Positions 15,405 to 24,549 of a DNA stretch of 64,000 bases are shown here, piece by piece. The notes under the pieces are model-generated. The model worked only from the letters and a program-made list of their open reading frames with translations, was not told the DNA's origin and ran no database searches. The DNA comes from Candidatus Rokuibacteriota bacterium (GTDB lineage Bacteria > Methylomirabilota > Methylomirabilia > Rokubacteriales > CSP1-6): NCBI GenBank assembly GCA_003220535.1, contig QHSU01000066.1, forward strand, positions 124,001 through 188,000, in the 5' to 3' direction. A program made the position numbers and the translations under genes. How positions within the stretch are numbered: position 1 is the stretch's first letter; each line of letters starts with the position of its first letter.

Positions 15405-16736
15405 ATGATCAGGAGCGCGCGTTGTGAGGAGGCCTTCCTGAATATCTCGATTCCGCCACTCGTGTTGCTCGCCATGGTCGCGGCCGGCTGCTCGACGGCG
15501 ACCGGCCCGACCCCGGCGAGCGCGCCGGCCGCTCCTGCACGAGCCGCTCAGACCGAGAAGTCTCTCCCGAAGGGCACGCTCGATCCGCGGGAAGCCCAGG
15601 CGCGCGTACACCTCGAGGTCGGCCGCGCGGCGATCGCCCGGGGCGACATGGCGGCAGCCACGATCCTGTTGCGCGAGGCGCTCCGCTGGGAGCCAGAGCT
15701 GGTCGAAGCCCGGGAGAGCCTGGCGCGGGCGCTCTACGGCATGGGCGATCTGGACGCGGCACTCGACGAGCTGCGCGGGCTCCTGCGTCAGCGGCCCGAT
15801 GCCGTCCAGGCTCGACTCACCCTCGCCACGGTGCTCATGGCCCGGCAAGACTGGTCATCGGCTCGCACCGAGCTCGAGGCGGTCCTCCGGCAGCAGCCCG
15901 ATCTTGTCCAGGCGCACTACAACCTCGGCGCGGTGCTCTATGCCATGCGGGATCTCAATGGCGCGATCCACGCATATCGGCGAGGTCTCACCCACAGCCC
16001 CAATCACCCCGACGTTCGTTACAACCTGGCGCTGCTGCTGACGGTCGCGCATCGCGGTGCCGAGGCGACGCCAGAGTTCCTGGTCGCGGCGCAGGCCGGC
16101 CACGCACGCGCACAATACTTCGCGGGGATGGCGTATGCGCGGGGCTTCGGCGTCGATCGCGATCTGAGTCTGGCCATCACGTGGTGGTCTCGCGCCGCGG
16201 AGCGCGACGTCGGCGAGGCTCAAACCGTGCTCCGCGATCTGCGGCAGACCGCGCTGGGCCGGAGCGGGCGCACGCCGACCGAGCGCCAGGCCGCCGAGCA
16301 GGCGTTTCGGGACCATCGGCTCGCGCTGTGGAATGAGTTCCCGGAGCTGGCTCGAGCCGGGGCCGACGATACGGTCGGCGCGGCGCTGCTCCGGCAGGGC
16401 CGGGGTCGCGAGGCCGTGCGAATGCTGATCCGCGAGGCCTCGGCGTTCAGCGAACCGGCGCAGGGGCTCCTCGAGTCGCTCTACGACCACGGCGTCCAGG
16501 GACAGCTGCCCGCGCACGATCCGCGGATCCTGGAGTATTTCAAGACCGCCGCCGACGAGGGCCTGGTCCGCCCGCGGATCACGCTCGCGCGATTCTACGC
16601 GGCGGGCCTCGGCGTGCCGAAGGATATGGCGCGCGCGATCGACCTTCTGAAGGCCACTCCCCACGAAGACGCTCAGCGCCTCCTCCAGGAACTCTCGGCG
16701 GCCGGCGAGGCCGTTCCCGTGCCGACCCGTCCCTAG
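15405..16736 (+). CDS. TPR/Sel1-repeat lipoprotein
   Basis: 443 residues with a lipoprotein signal ending LLAMVAAGCS. The N-terminal half holds tetratricopeptide repeats (residues about 65-230, e.g. DLVQAHYNLGAVLYAMRDLN). Sel1-like repeats follow (ARAQYFAGMAYARGFGVDRD and RPRITLARFYAAGLGVPKD). It is probably a periplasmic, membrane-anchored scaffold. It ends 16 bases before the CHASE2 regulator, suggesting a sensor or envelope function in the same operon. The start is uncertain because GAGGAGG lies after the first ATG. Confidence 0.85.
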   Translation: MIRSARCEEAFLNISIPPLVLLAMVAAGCSTATGPTPASAPAAPARAAQTEKSLPKGTLDPREAQARVHLEVGRAAIARGDMAAATILLREALRWEPELVEARESLARALYGMGDLDAALDELRGLLRQRPDAVQARLTLATVLMARQDWSSARTELEAVLRQQPDLVQAHYNLGAVLYAMRDLNGAIHAYRRGLTHSPNHPDVRYNLALLLTVAHRGAEATPEFLVAAQAGHARAQYFAGMAYARGFGVDRDLSLAITWWSRAAERDVGEAQTVLRDLRQTALGRSGRTPTERQAAEQAFRDHRLALWNEFPELARAGADDTVGAALLRQGRGREAVRMLIREASAFSEPAQGLLESLYDHGVQGQLPAHDPRILEYFKTAADEGLVRPRITLARFYAAGLGVPKDMARAIDLLKATPHEDAQRLLQELSAAGEAVPVPTRP

Positions 16737-16752
16737 GGCGCGCACACCCGCG

Positions 16753-19422
16753 ATGAAGACCGTGGCGCTGGCCGCGGTGATCGGCCTCGCAGCCACCCTG
16801 GTGGCCATCGGTGTCCTGGCTCTGGGGGGCGCTGGAGCGAGCGCGCTCGAGTGGTCGATCTACGACGGCTGGCTTCGCGCGCGCGCCTCTGCGCCGGTGC
16901 GCTCGGCGCTGGTGATCGTCGTCCGCGACCCGGCCAGCGAGGCCCGGTTCGGTACCGGCCCGTGGGACCGTGCCGTGCTCGCCCGAGTCATCACGAGCCT
17001 GTCGCGCGCCGGCGCGTCCGTCGTCGGCGTCGACGCCCCTCTGGGACAGCCGAGCGCGCCCGGCCACGGCGGCGCGTCGAGCGATGCGATGTTGAGTCAG
17101 GCGATCACGCTCGCGGAAAACGTCGTGTTCCCGATCGCACTCGAGCTCGCCGATGGGCGCGCGGCGGGGGACGCCTCCGCGGCGATGCCCGGGCACCGAT
17201 CGTGGCCGGCCCTGTCCACGACGTCACGGGAATTTCCCGAGGCGCGACCGCTGGCCGCATTGATGCCAGGGCTCGCCCAGTACGCGAAGGGCATCGGGCA
17301 CACACTGGCGCCTGCCGATCTCGACGGGGTCATCCGGAGAGTGCCGCTCTTCGTCCGCGTCGGCGATCGAGGCGTGCCGGCGTACGGGCTCGCGCTCGCC
17401 GCCGCCTTCGCGAACGTCGACCGCGCTCGAATCCCCGTCGACCGGCGAGGACGGGTGCTGATCGGTGCTGGCCTGTCGGAGGTTCCGCGCGGCCTCGAGG
17501 TCGTCCCGTTCGGCGACGCCTGGAGAGCCATCGAGGAGCGACAAGGTGAGAAACTGCAGAGCCTGGTCGCCGACCGTATCGTTCTGCTCCTCGTCGCGCC
17601 CGCGCCGGGGAGCGAGCGGCCCCCGCTCGGCCTCGCGTCGAAGCCGATCGTGATCCAGGTGAATCTGCTCGATACCATACTGGCCAGGTCCTGGCTGAGC
17701 GAAACGCCGCCCGCGGGGGCCGCGCTCGTCGCCGTTCTCCTCTCCGGGTTGGCGGCGTGGCTATGGCTGGCGCTTCGGTGGTGGAAGGCAGCGATCGGCC
17801 TCGCCGTCCTGGCGCTCGGCTACACCGCGGGTCTCGTGCTGTCTCCGTCGGCGGTCGGCGTCCTGCTCCCCCTGGCGGTGCCGCTGGGAGCGGTCGTCGT
17901 GTCCTCGGTGAGCGCGCTGCTCTGGAACCAGCTCTCGTCCACCCACCGGATTCGCCATCTCGAAGGCGAGGTCGCGGCGATCCGAGCGGCTCTCGTGCGT
18001 CAGGAATCGTCGGTGGAAGGGCTCGAGGAGGACCTGGAGGCCGCGCGGGCCGCGGTCGCTCGATCGACCGGCGGCGAGGAGGCGTTGCGTGCGCAGCTCG
18101 CCACCGCCCGAGCGCAGGAGGAAGAGACGCGCGCCCGGCTCGAGCGGCTGGAGCACCAGTCGCGGATGCTGGGCGGCGCCGCGGCGCCGCTCGGGGACGC
18201 CGAGCAGCAGCGGTTGCGTCACGAGTGCGAGCGCGTCGGCATCGTGACCCGCGATCCCGCTGTTCTCGCCGTCTTCCGGGATCTCGAGAAGGCCGCGCGC
18301 TCATCCTTATCGATTCTCGTGACCGGCGAGCCAGGGACCGGCAAGGAGCTCTTCGCGCGGGCCGCCCACCGCCTCGGTCCGCGCGCCGACGGCCCCTTCG
18401 TGGCGGTCAACATGGCCGCGATCCCTGCCGACCTGTTCGAGAGCGAGATGTTCGGCCACGTCAGGGGCAGCTTCACCGGCGCCGTCGGCGACCGGAAGGG
18501 GCTCTTCGAGCAGGCGAACCGGGGAACGATCTTCCTCGACGAGATCGGCGAGTTGCGGCCCGAGCACCAGAGCAAGCTGCTCCGAGTCCTCCAGGACAAG
18601 AGCTTCTACCGGGTCGGGGCGACACGCCCAACGACCGTCGACGTGCGCGTGGTCGCCGCGAGCAACCGCGATCTCGAGCGGGGCATCGCGGAGGGGTGGT
18701 TCCGCGAAGACCTCTTTTTCCGGCTGAAAGGACTCGTCGTACGGCTGCCTCCGCTCCGCGAGCGGAAGGCTGATATTCCGCTGCTCGCCGCTCGTTTCGT
18801 CCAGGACGCCGCCGCCGAGGTCGGACGTCCGCCTCTGCCGCTATCGGCCGCAGCCCTGGCCGCGATCGAACGGCGCGACTGGCCAGGCAACGCCCGCGAG
18901 CTGCAAAACTGCCTCCGCCAGGCCCTGGCCCTCGCCGACGGAGTCGCCATCGCCGTCGAGGACCTTCGGCTTCCGTCTCGCGAGCCCGGCCGGGACGACT
19001 CCGGCAGCGATGCGGCCGTCCTCGCCGCCTTGCGCCAGAACGGGTTCGACATGCAGGCGACCGCCCGCGCGCTGGGCTGGGACCGGAGCACGGTGACGCA
19101 GCGGCTCAAGGGGCTCGGCTTCCGCTCGCTGGTCGAGTCGGACGGCGACCGGGCCAAGGCCGCGCTGGCCCTGGCCGGCGACCCGACGCTCGGCCCCACC
19201 GTCGAGGTGAAGCTGCGCGAGTACACCGAGCACCTGCTGAGGGTCGTCGAGGGCTTCAATTCTCCCGACGACGCGACCGCCGCGTGCCGGCGGCGCTTCA
19301 AGAACCTCCCGGAGCGACACTTCCGCTCGCTGGAGCTCCTGGTCCGCCAGCACTTCGAGCGCCGCTCTCCGGCCGCCACGGTCCCACCCGCGCGAAGTCG
19401 TGAGGGGAAGAGCCCCGGGTGA
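16753..19422 (+). CDS. Membrane CHASE2 sensor fused to sigma-54 AAA+ activator with Fis-type HTH
   Basis: 889 residues. Order: an N-terminal TM, an extracytoplasmic CHASE2 domain (about 35-310, e.g. DRAVLARVITSLSRAGASVV), two or three TMs (about 315-390), a coiled coil (about 395-475), a sigma-54 interaction AAA+ domain, and a C-terminal Fis-like HTH (AALRQNGFDMQATARALGWD). The Walker A is GEPGTGKE (525-532), and the sigma-54 contact loop is GSFTGA (572-577), close to the canonical GAFTGA. The architecture puts signal perception and sigma-54 activation in one membrane protein, with no receiver domain. A short tail after the HTH is of unknown role. Confidence 0.92.
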   Translation: MKTVALAAVIGLAATLVAIGVLALGGAGASALEWSIYDGWLRARASAPVRSALVIVVRDPASEARFGTGPWDRAVLARVITSLSRAGASVVGVDAPLGQPSAPGHGGASSDAMLSQAITLAENVVFPIALELADGRAAGDASAAMPGHRSWPALSTTSREFPEARPLAALMPGLAQYAKGIGHTLAPADLDGVIRRVPLFVRVGDRGVPAYGLALAAAFANVDRARIPVDRRGRVLIGAGLSEVPRGLEVVPFGDAWRAIEERQGEKLQSLVADRIVLLLVAPAPGSERPPLGLASKPIVIQVNLLDTILARSWLSETPPAGAALVAVLLSGLAAWLWLALRWWKAAIGLAVLALGYTAGLVLSPSAVGVLLPLAVPLGAVVVSSVSALLWNQLSSTHRIRHLEGEVAAIRAALVRQESSVEGLEEDLEAARAAVARSTGGEEALRAQLATARAQEEETRARLERLEHQSRMLGGAAAPLGDAEQQRLRHECERVGIVTRDPAVLAVFRDLEKAARSSLSILVTGEPGTGKELFARAAHRLGPRADGPFVAVNMAAIPADLFESEMFGHVRGSFTGAVGDRKGLFEQANRGTIFLDEIGELRPEHQSKLLRVLQDKSFYRVGATRPTTVDVRVVAASNRDLERGIAEGWFREDLFFRLKGLVVRLPPLRERKADIPLLAARFVQDAAAEVGRPPLPLSAAALAAIERRDWPGNARELQNCLRQALALADGVAIAVEDLRLPSREPGRDDSGSDAAVLAALRQNGFDMQATARALGWDRSTVTQRLKGLGFRSLVESDGDRAKAALALAGDPTLGPTVEVKLREYTEHLLRVVEGFNSPDDATAACRRRFKNLPERHFRSLELLVRQHFERRSPAATVPPARSREGKSPG

Positions 19423-19426
19423 TGCG

Positions 19427-19451
19427 GGGATGCGGGGCTTCCCCGCATCCC
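19427..19451 (+). terminator. Hairpin directly after the CHASE2 regulator stop
   Basis: An 11-bp perfect stem (GGGATGCGGGG / CCCCGCATCCC) with a CTT loop, 4 bases after the TGA of the regulator. No U-tract follows, so this is a probable transcript end or RNA-stabilising stem. Confidence 0.5.
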
Positions 19452-19644
19452 GCTTGATCGGCCCGCCGTCGACTCCGCTCGCCAAGTCTCCGAACTCGCT
19501 GCGATTCCGCAATCCCCGCTCCGTCGTCCGGCATGGCGTGCGCGTTGCTCTGGGATGTCCGCCGGGCGCCGTCCGCATGGGGCGGATCGCGGCGGCCCGA
19601 TCAGCGAGACGCGAAGCCGTCTCGAGCCAGAAAGGACAAGGGCA

Positions 19645-20286
19645 ATGGCCGACACACAGCAGCGGACGACCGAGATGGGTGGTGTGAAGGAGCTGGTGAT
19701 CCTCGTCGGGGTTCTCCTGACGGTGATCGCGGGAGCAATAGGAACGTACTGGGTTCGCTCGAAAGGGGTGGAGGCGGCGCCCGAGTCGAGCGCCGTCGCA
19801 GTGAGGCCGTCCGGGGAGACGACGCGGCCCCGCGCGATGGTCCCGGCGCCGCCCGCCGGCGTCTTCCACGCCGACGTCTACTTCGACTTCAAGAGCACGC
19901 GCCTGCGCGCCGATGCCGCCCGCGTGCTCCAGGAGACGACCGGGCTCGTGGATCTGGCAAACGCCTGGGTGGTGCTCGTCCAGGGCTATGCCGACCGCCA
20001 GGGCCCGGCTGAGTACAACCGCACCCTCGCTCAGCGGCGCGCGCAGGCGGTCAAGCAGTTTCTCGTCGAGCTCGGCGTCCCCGAGACCGCGATCAAGGTG
20101 GTGACGTTGGGCCAGGACGGAGCCCTGTGCGACGACCCGGGCAAAGAATGCCAGGAGCTCAACCGTCGCGTGCACCTCGAGTTCCACAAGCTCGCCGCCG
20201 CGGCTCCCGGCGCGCCGGCGGTAGCCAGGGCGAGCGCCAGCGATCGGTCGCAGGTCGACTCGACGTCGCCCGCCGGCGACCGGTAA
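19645..20286 (+). CDS. OmpA-C-domain membrane protein
   Basis: 213 residues from ATG 19645 (AAAGGACAAGG upstream). One N-terminal TM (LVILVGVLLTVIAGAIG) is followed by a proline-rich linker. An OmpA/MotB-type peptidoglycan-binding domain comes next: VYFDFKSTRLRADAARVL, then VQGYADRQGPAEYNRTLAQR and a final NRRVHLEF. It would tether the inner membrane to peptidoglycan. It is co-directional with the CHASE2 regulator and may be part of its regulon or a cell-wall stress module. Confidence 0.88.
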   Translation: MADTQQRTTEMGGVKELVILVGVLLTVIAGAIGTYWVRSKGVEAAPESSAVAVRPSGETTRPRAMVPAPPAGVFHADVYFDFKSTRLRADAARVLQETTGLVDLANAWVVLVQGYADRQGPAEYNRTLAQRRAQAVKQFLVELGVPETAIKVVTLGQDGALCDDPGKECQELNRRVHLEFHKLAAAAPGAPAVARASASDRSQVDSTSPAGDR

Positions 20287-20342
20287 TCCGGTCGATGAGC
20301 CGCACCCCGCGGCACATCGCAGGTCTGATCTTCGCGCTCTTC

Positions 20343-20377
20343 CTCTCCGGCCTGGCGGCCACCGCCAGGCCGGAGAG
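20343..20377. repeat. Perfect 16-bp stem / 3-nt loop inverted repeat
   Basis: CTCTCCGGCCTGGCGG, loop CCA, then its exact reverse complement. It lies in the 137-nt gap between the OmpA-like gene and the alpha-2-macroglobulin remnant. A 38-codon ORF (20295-20411, MSRTPRHIAGLIFALFLSG) spans it but has no recognised relatives. Confidence 0.75.
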
Positions 20378-20423
20378 CGCCGCTCACTTCGTTGTAAGGC
20401 CTCGCCGCTGAAGCGGCCCGGCC

Positions 20424-22310
20424 ATGCGTCGTTTCCACGCTACGCTCCGGTTGGCGTGGGGACTCCTCCGTCGAACCTCGGCGGCGCTATTCGGGCGGAT
20501 GTCCTGGGAGGCCCCGGGCTGGCTCTACTGGCTCGTCGTGACGGCCAGCCGGGTCGGGCGGCGTCTAGCGGCCCGGCCAGGACAGACGGCTGGTCTCGCC
20601 GGAGCGATCGTCGTTCTCGCCGGCGGCGGATTCTGGGGCTACACGTGGTGGCAGGCAGGCCCGGCCTCGGCCCGTGCTCGTCACGTTCACAGTGAGCGCG
20701 CCCGAGCGCACGGAGATCGAGAACGACCGGAAGCCCAATCTCCTGATCGTCACCTTCGACCGCTCGATGGCGCCGCTCGCCAACGTCGGCAAGGAGGTGA
20801 CGGGCGGCATCGGCATCAGCCCCGCGCTGGCCGGCACCTGGCGCTGGACGTCGGACACGATCCTCAGCTTCCAGCCCAGGGATGACTGGCCGATCGGCGC
20901 GCTCTACACGGTGACGTTCGACAGGAGCGCGCTCGCTCGCGAGGTGCGTCTGGCCGAGTACCGGTTCACCTTCGAGACACCGGCCTTCGTGGCCACCCTG
21001 GCCAACGCCGAATTCTTCCAGGATCCGGTCGACCCCGCCTCGAAGAAGGCCGTCATCAGTCTCAACTTCAGCCACCCCGTGAGCACGGCCGAGCTGGAGA
21101 AGCGCATCGAGCTGAGGCTCACCGGCCAGTCCGCCGGCATGCTGGGCGTGGGGAAGCAGACGACGAAGTTCACGATCAGCTACGACAAGCTGAAACTGAA
21201 CGCCTATATCCACTCGGCCGCCCTGCCGATTCCAAAGGAGGACACCGTGCTGACCGTCACCGTCGACAAAGGCGTGGTGGCGGCGCGCGGCGGCAAGGCG
21301 AGTGACCAGGTGCTCACGCGAGCGGTGAGCGTTCCCGGCCTCTACAGCCTGCGCGTCAGCCGTGTCGGCCCCACCGTGGTGAGCAACGCGGCCAACGAGC
21401 AGGAGCAGGTCCTCGTGGTCGACGTGTCGGCCGCCGTGCACGAAAAGGAGATGCACCGGAGGATCTCGGCCTGGGTCCTGCCCATCCAGCATCCGCAGTC
21501 TCCTCGCGAGCCGCTCCAGAAGCGCTACGACTGGCGCGATCCGAGGGAGATCACCGACGCGATCCTCGCCCAGAGCACGCGGCTCACGCTCGAGCCCATC
21601 GCCGCCGAGCGCGAGAGCGTCGAGACCCACTCGTTCAAGCACCGCGCCGACGTCGGGCGCTACGTCTACGTGCGACTCGACCGGGGCCTGCGCTCGTTCG
21701 GGGGCTACATGCTCGGCGAGCGGGTACACGCTCTCGTGCAGGTCCCTCCGTTCCCGCCCGAGCTGAAGATTCTCGGCCAGGGCTCGCTCCTCGCCGTGAG
21801 CGGCGAGCGCAAGATCGCCATCCTGGTCCGCGATTTGCCGGGCGTGCGCATCGAGATCGGCCGCGTGCTGCCCTCGCAGCTCCAGCATCTGGTGTCGCAA
21901 TCGGCGGGCGACTTCGCCCACCCCCAGTTCGGCGACCGGTTCGGATCGGACAATCTGGTCGAGCGTTTCGAGCGGAAGGTGCCGCTCTCGAATCTGCCGC
22001 ACGGCCGCCCCTATTACCACGCTCTGGATCTCTCGGACTACCTCCCGCCGACGGCGTCGAACGCCGCGGCGTCTTCCTCCTCACCGTGCAGCGATACGAT
22101 CCCGCACAGGACCTTCCGGCCGACGGCCAGTTTGCCGACCGACGGCTCGTGCTCCTGACGGATCTCGGCATCCTCGTCAAGAAGGCGTTCGACGGCACCC
22201 AGGACATTTTCGTCCAGTCGATCCATTCGGGAACCCCGGTGACGGGAGCGACGGTCGACGTCATCGGCAAGAACGGCCTGGTCGTCCTCATCCGTGGTCA
22301 GGGGCTCGAT
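20424..22310 (+). pseudogene. Bacterial alpha-2-macroglobulin, frameshifted twice and truncated
   Basis: Bacterial A2M is a periplasmic protease trap usually paired with PbpC. Three frames carry successive parts of its N-terminal region. The first is 20424 to about 20665, ending IVVLAGGGFWGYTWWQA. The second runs from about 20665 to 22050, e.g. GTWRWTSDTILSFQPRDDW and VDPASKKAVISLNFSHPVS. The third runs from about 22050, e.g. GVFLLTVQRYDPAQDLP and FVQSIHSGTPVTGATVDVIG. Frame changes are needed near 20665 and 22050. After GKNGL the homology stops and PbpC sequence begins, so the later A2M domains, including any CLEQ thioester, are gone. Confidence 0.8.
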
Positions 22311-22901
22311 CCCGGGGAAGGGGGGCGCGCGATCCCGACCGCGCTCGCGCGCGTCGAGGTCTGCGTCACGAGCGGCGACCTTCCCAACGCGCACTGTCGC
22401 GAGCGGACGACGACGTGGTTCATTCCGGGCAAGTCGCCCATCCGCGTCAGTAGCCTGCATCGTTCCGTCATCGTCGACACCCGCACGGGCCGCGCGGTCT
22501 GCGCGGAAGGACCGCTGACGCGGCGCGAGGTCTACGAGTCCTGGCCCTCCGACATGCTCCGACTCTTCCGCGAGGCCGGCATGCCGCGGCGCGAGCCTCC
22601 CCGGGTGCCCGCGTGCGACCGCAGCGACGCGCTGGTCGACGCGACGGCCCCCCAGATCGCCTCACCTGTGCGCGGCGCGGTCTACACGATTCGCCTGTCG
22701 AAGCCGATCGCTATCGACTTGCGGGCCACCGATTCGTCCCAGACCCTCTACTGGTTCGCCGACCAGGGGTTCCTGGGGCGGACCGGCTCGGCGGAGAGTC
22801 TGGCCTGGAACCCGACCCGAGCTGGACGATACACGGTGCGCGTGCGCGACGAGACCGGTCGCTCGGACGGGCGCGATGTGAGCATCGAGGTCGTTCCGTA
22901 A
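22311..22901 (+). pseudogene. pbpC: C-terminal fragment of penicillin-binding protein 1C, fused to the A2M remnant
   Basis: In frame with the last A2M segment the sequence becomes ALARVEVCVTSGDLPNAHCR, then TTWFIPGKSPI and VIVDTRTGRAVC. It ends with an APQIASPVRGAVYTIRLSKP-type BiPBP_C domain and GRYTVRVRDETGRSDGRDV. This is the C-terminus of PbpC; the transglycosylase and transpeptidase domains are missing. A2M followed by pbpC on one strand is the standard order, so one deletion of several kilobases from mid-A2M to late pbpC explains the fusion. Confidence 0.8.
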
Positions 22902-22981
22902 CCGTCGGCGCCTCACGCGCCGACGGCGCGAACTGTGATATAAGACGCTCGGGCCGCATCTTCCCCCGAGGAGACGCGACG

Positions 22982-23398
22982 GTGCTCAAGACGCTCGCCT
23001 GGGTGTACGCCGCGGGGTTCGTGGGCGTCTTCCTCATCACGCACGCGCCCGGGCTCACAGACGCCCAGGGTTATCTCTTCGGCTTGTTCAAGATCGATCC
23101 CATCGACGACATCGTCCACCTGCTCTCCGGTCTGGCCGGCGGGGTCGTGGCGATCTGGGCGCCGGGCGCGATCCGCGCGTACCTCAAGGCGATCGGCGTC
23201 CTCTACGGACTGGACGCGGTCGTCGGTCTCACGCAGTCACGCGGATTCCTGGACCTCAGCCTCTTCACGCAGGGCGCGGGCGCGCCCGATTTCAGTCTGA
23301 CGAACGTCCTGGTGAACCTGCCGCACATCGTGCTGGCCGGGATCGCGCTGGCGTTCGGGTTCGGCAAGAGCCCGTCGCGCGTACGTAGTGCCGCGTAG
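22982..23398 (+). CDS. DUF4383-like four-TM membrane protein
   Basis: 138 residues from GTG 22982 (CGAGGAGA upstream). Four hydrophobic segments, with the polar IDPIDDIVHLLSGLAGG loop and a late FSLTNVLVNLPHIVLAGI, resemble small conserved membrane proteins of the DUF4383 type. Function unknown. Its end overlaps the start of the next gene by 11 bases. Confidence 0.7.
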   Translation: MLKTLAWVYAAGFVGVFLITHAPGLTDAQGYLFGLFKIDPIDDIVHLLSGLAGGVVAIWAPGAIRAYLKAIGVLYGLDAVVGLTQSRGFLDLSLFTQGAGAPDFSLTNVLVNLPHIVLAGIALAFGFGKSPSRVRSAA

Positions 23399-24515
23399 GT
23401 CGCGACCCCGCCGACGCACCTGGACCCTCGTCAAGCTCGCCGTCGTGATGGTGGCCGTGCTCGGTTTGATCGCCCTCGCCATTCCCGCCCGCTTCATCGG
23501 CGTGCACTGCTTCAGCGTTCGCAGTCAGTCGATCAGCCGATCGCCGGAGCTCGTGCGCGCCACCTCGGACGTGCAGGGCTATACCCGGAGCGAATCGTCG
23601 ACCTTTCTCACCCTGCCCGAGTGGTACATCGTGTACAGCGCCGAGGAATACGCGTCGTTCGTCCGATCGCGCGCCCCCAGCGCGTTCCCGTACTTTGCCG
23701 CCATCGGGCAGTACTGGCGCTACTACGAAGCGATGTGCCGGGTCACCAGGCGCGTCTACCCCTTCGACGCGGGCGTCCATCTCATGCTCGGCGTCATCGG
23801 CCTGAGCTTCTCGATCGAGTACGGCGTCAAGGGCGCATACGAGAACACGGTCGGCGTGGTCACCGAGGGAATCGGCTTCTATCACACCGAGGAAGACGTG
23901 TTCGCGCGCAAGACCGCGCGCGAGTACGCGGCGTTCATGCACACGACGCCATGGTACGAGTTCCCGTTTGCGAGCAAGCTCGAGGCGCTCTGGAAGGAGA
24001 CCCCGTTCTGGGGACTCGACGCCGTCCGCAAGTGGGAGCGGCGGCTCGTCCTGAGCGTCGAATACGCGATGAAGGCGGTGTACGCCGGGATCATCCGATG
24101 GTCCACCGGCGCCGTGTATCGGCCGGAAGACCTGGTGATCCACGCCTGGATCGACGATGCGCCCGAGCGCATCTTCGCCGACGGTCGGATCAAGAAGATC
24201 AAGGCGGTGGCCCCGCGGTCGTACATCGTCACGCTCCCTCGCTACGAGGCCTTCACGCAGGTCGTCGTCGCGTTGGCGAAGCAGGGCGTGCGGTTTCGCG
24301 ACGTCGCGGGGAACGACGAGATTCTCCTGACGGCGATCGCGCCGGGCGCCTGGGACGATCGTCTCGGAACGGCCGAGCTCCTGTTCAGCGAGAGCCTCTT
24401 GACGAATCCGGCCGCCCGCCGGATCGCCGTGAGAGCGCCCGTGGCCTCGTTGCACTTGATCCTGGCCGACTTGCCGAGCCGCGGCGTCACCATCGAGCAC
24501 CTCTACGACTACTGA
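23388..24515 (+). CDS. Conserved membrane-anchored protein, unknown
   Basis: 375 residues from a GTG at 23388. A basic N-terminus and one TM (LAVVMVAVLGLIALAIPARF) are followed by a large aromatic-rich domain, e.g. FLTLPEWYIVYSAEEYASF and FFAAIGQYW-like segments, with a possible second hydrophobic stretch near VHLMLGVIGLSFSIEYGV. No family I can name. It overlaps the upstream DUF4383-like gene and precedes the FAD oxidase by 34 bases, suggesting a three-gene membrane unit. Confidence 0.65.
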   Translation: MPRRSRPRRRTWTLVKLAVVMVAVLGLIALAIPARFIGVHCFSVRSQSISRSPELVRATSDVQGYTRSESSTFLTLPEWYIVYSAEEYASFVRSRAPSAFPYFAAIGQYWRYYEAMCRVTRRVYPFDAGVHLMLGVIGLSFSIEYGVKGAYENTVGVVTEGIGFYHTEEDVFARKTAREYAAFMHTTPWYEFPFASKLEALWKETPFWGLDAVRKWERRLVLSVEYAMKAVYAGIIRWSTGAVYRPEDLVIHAWIDDAPERIFADGRIKKIKAVAPRSYIVTLPRYEAFTQVVVALAKQGVRFRDVAGNDEILLTAIAPGAWDDRLGTAELLFSESLLTNPAARRIAVRAPVASLHLILADLPSRGVTIEHLYDY

Positions 24516-24549
24516 ATCGGGGGCGCCTCTGACGAGGTCCGCGCTGGGC

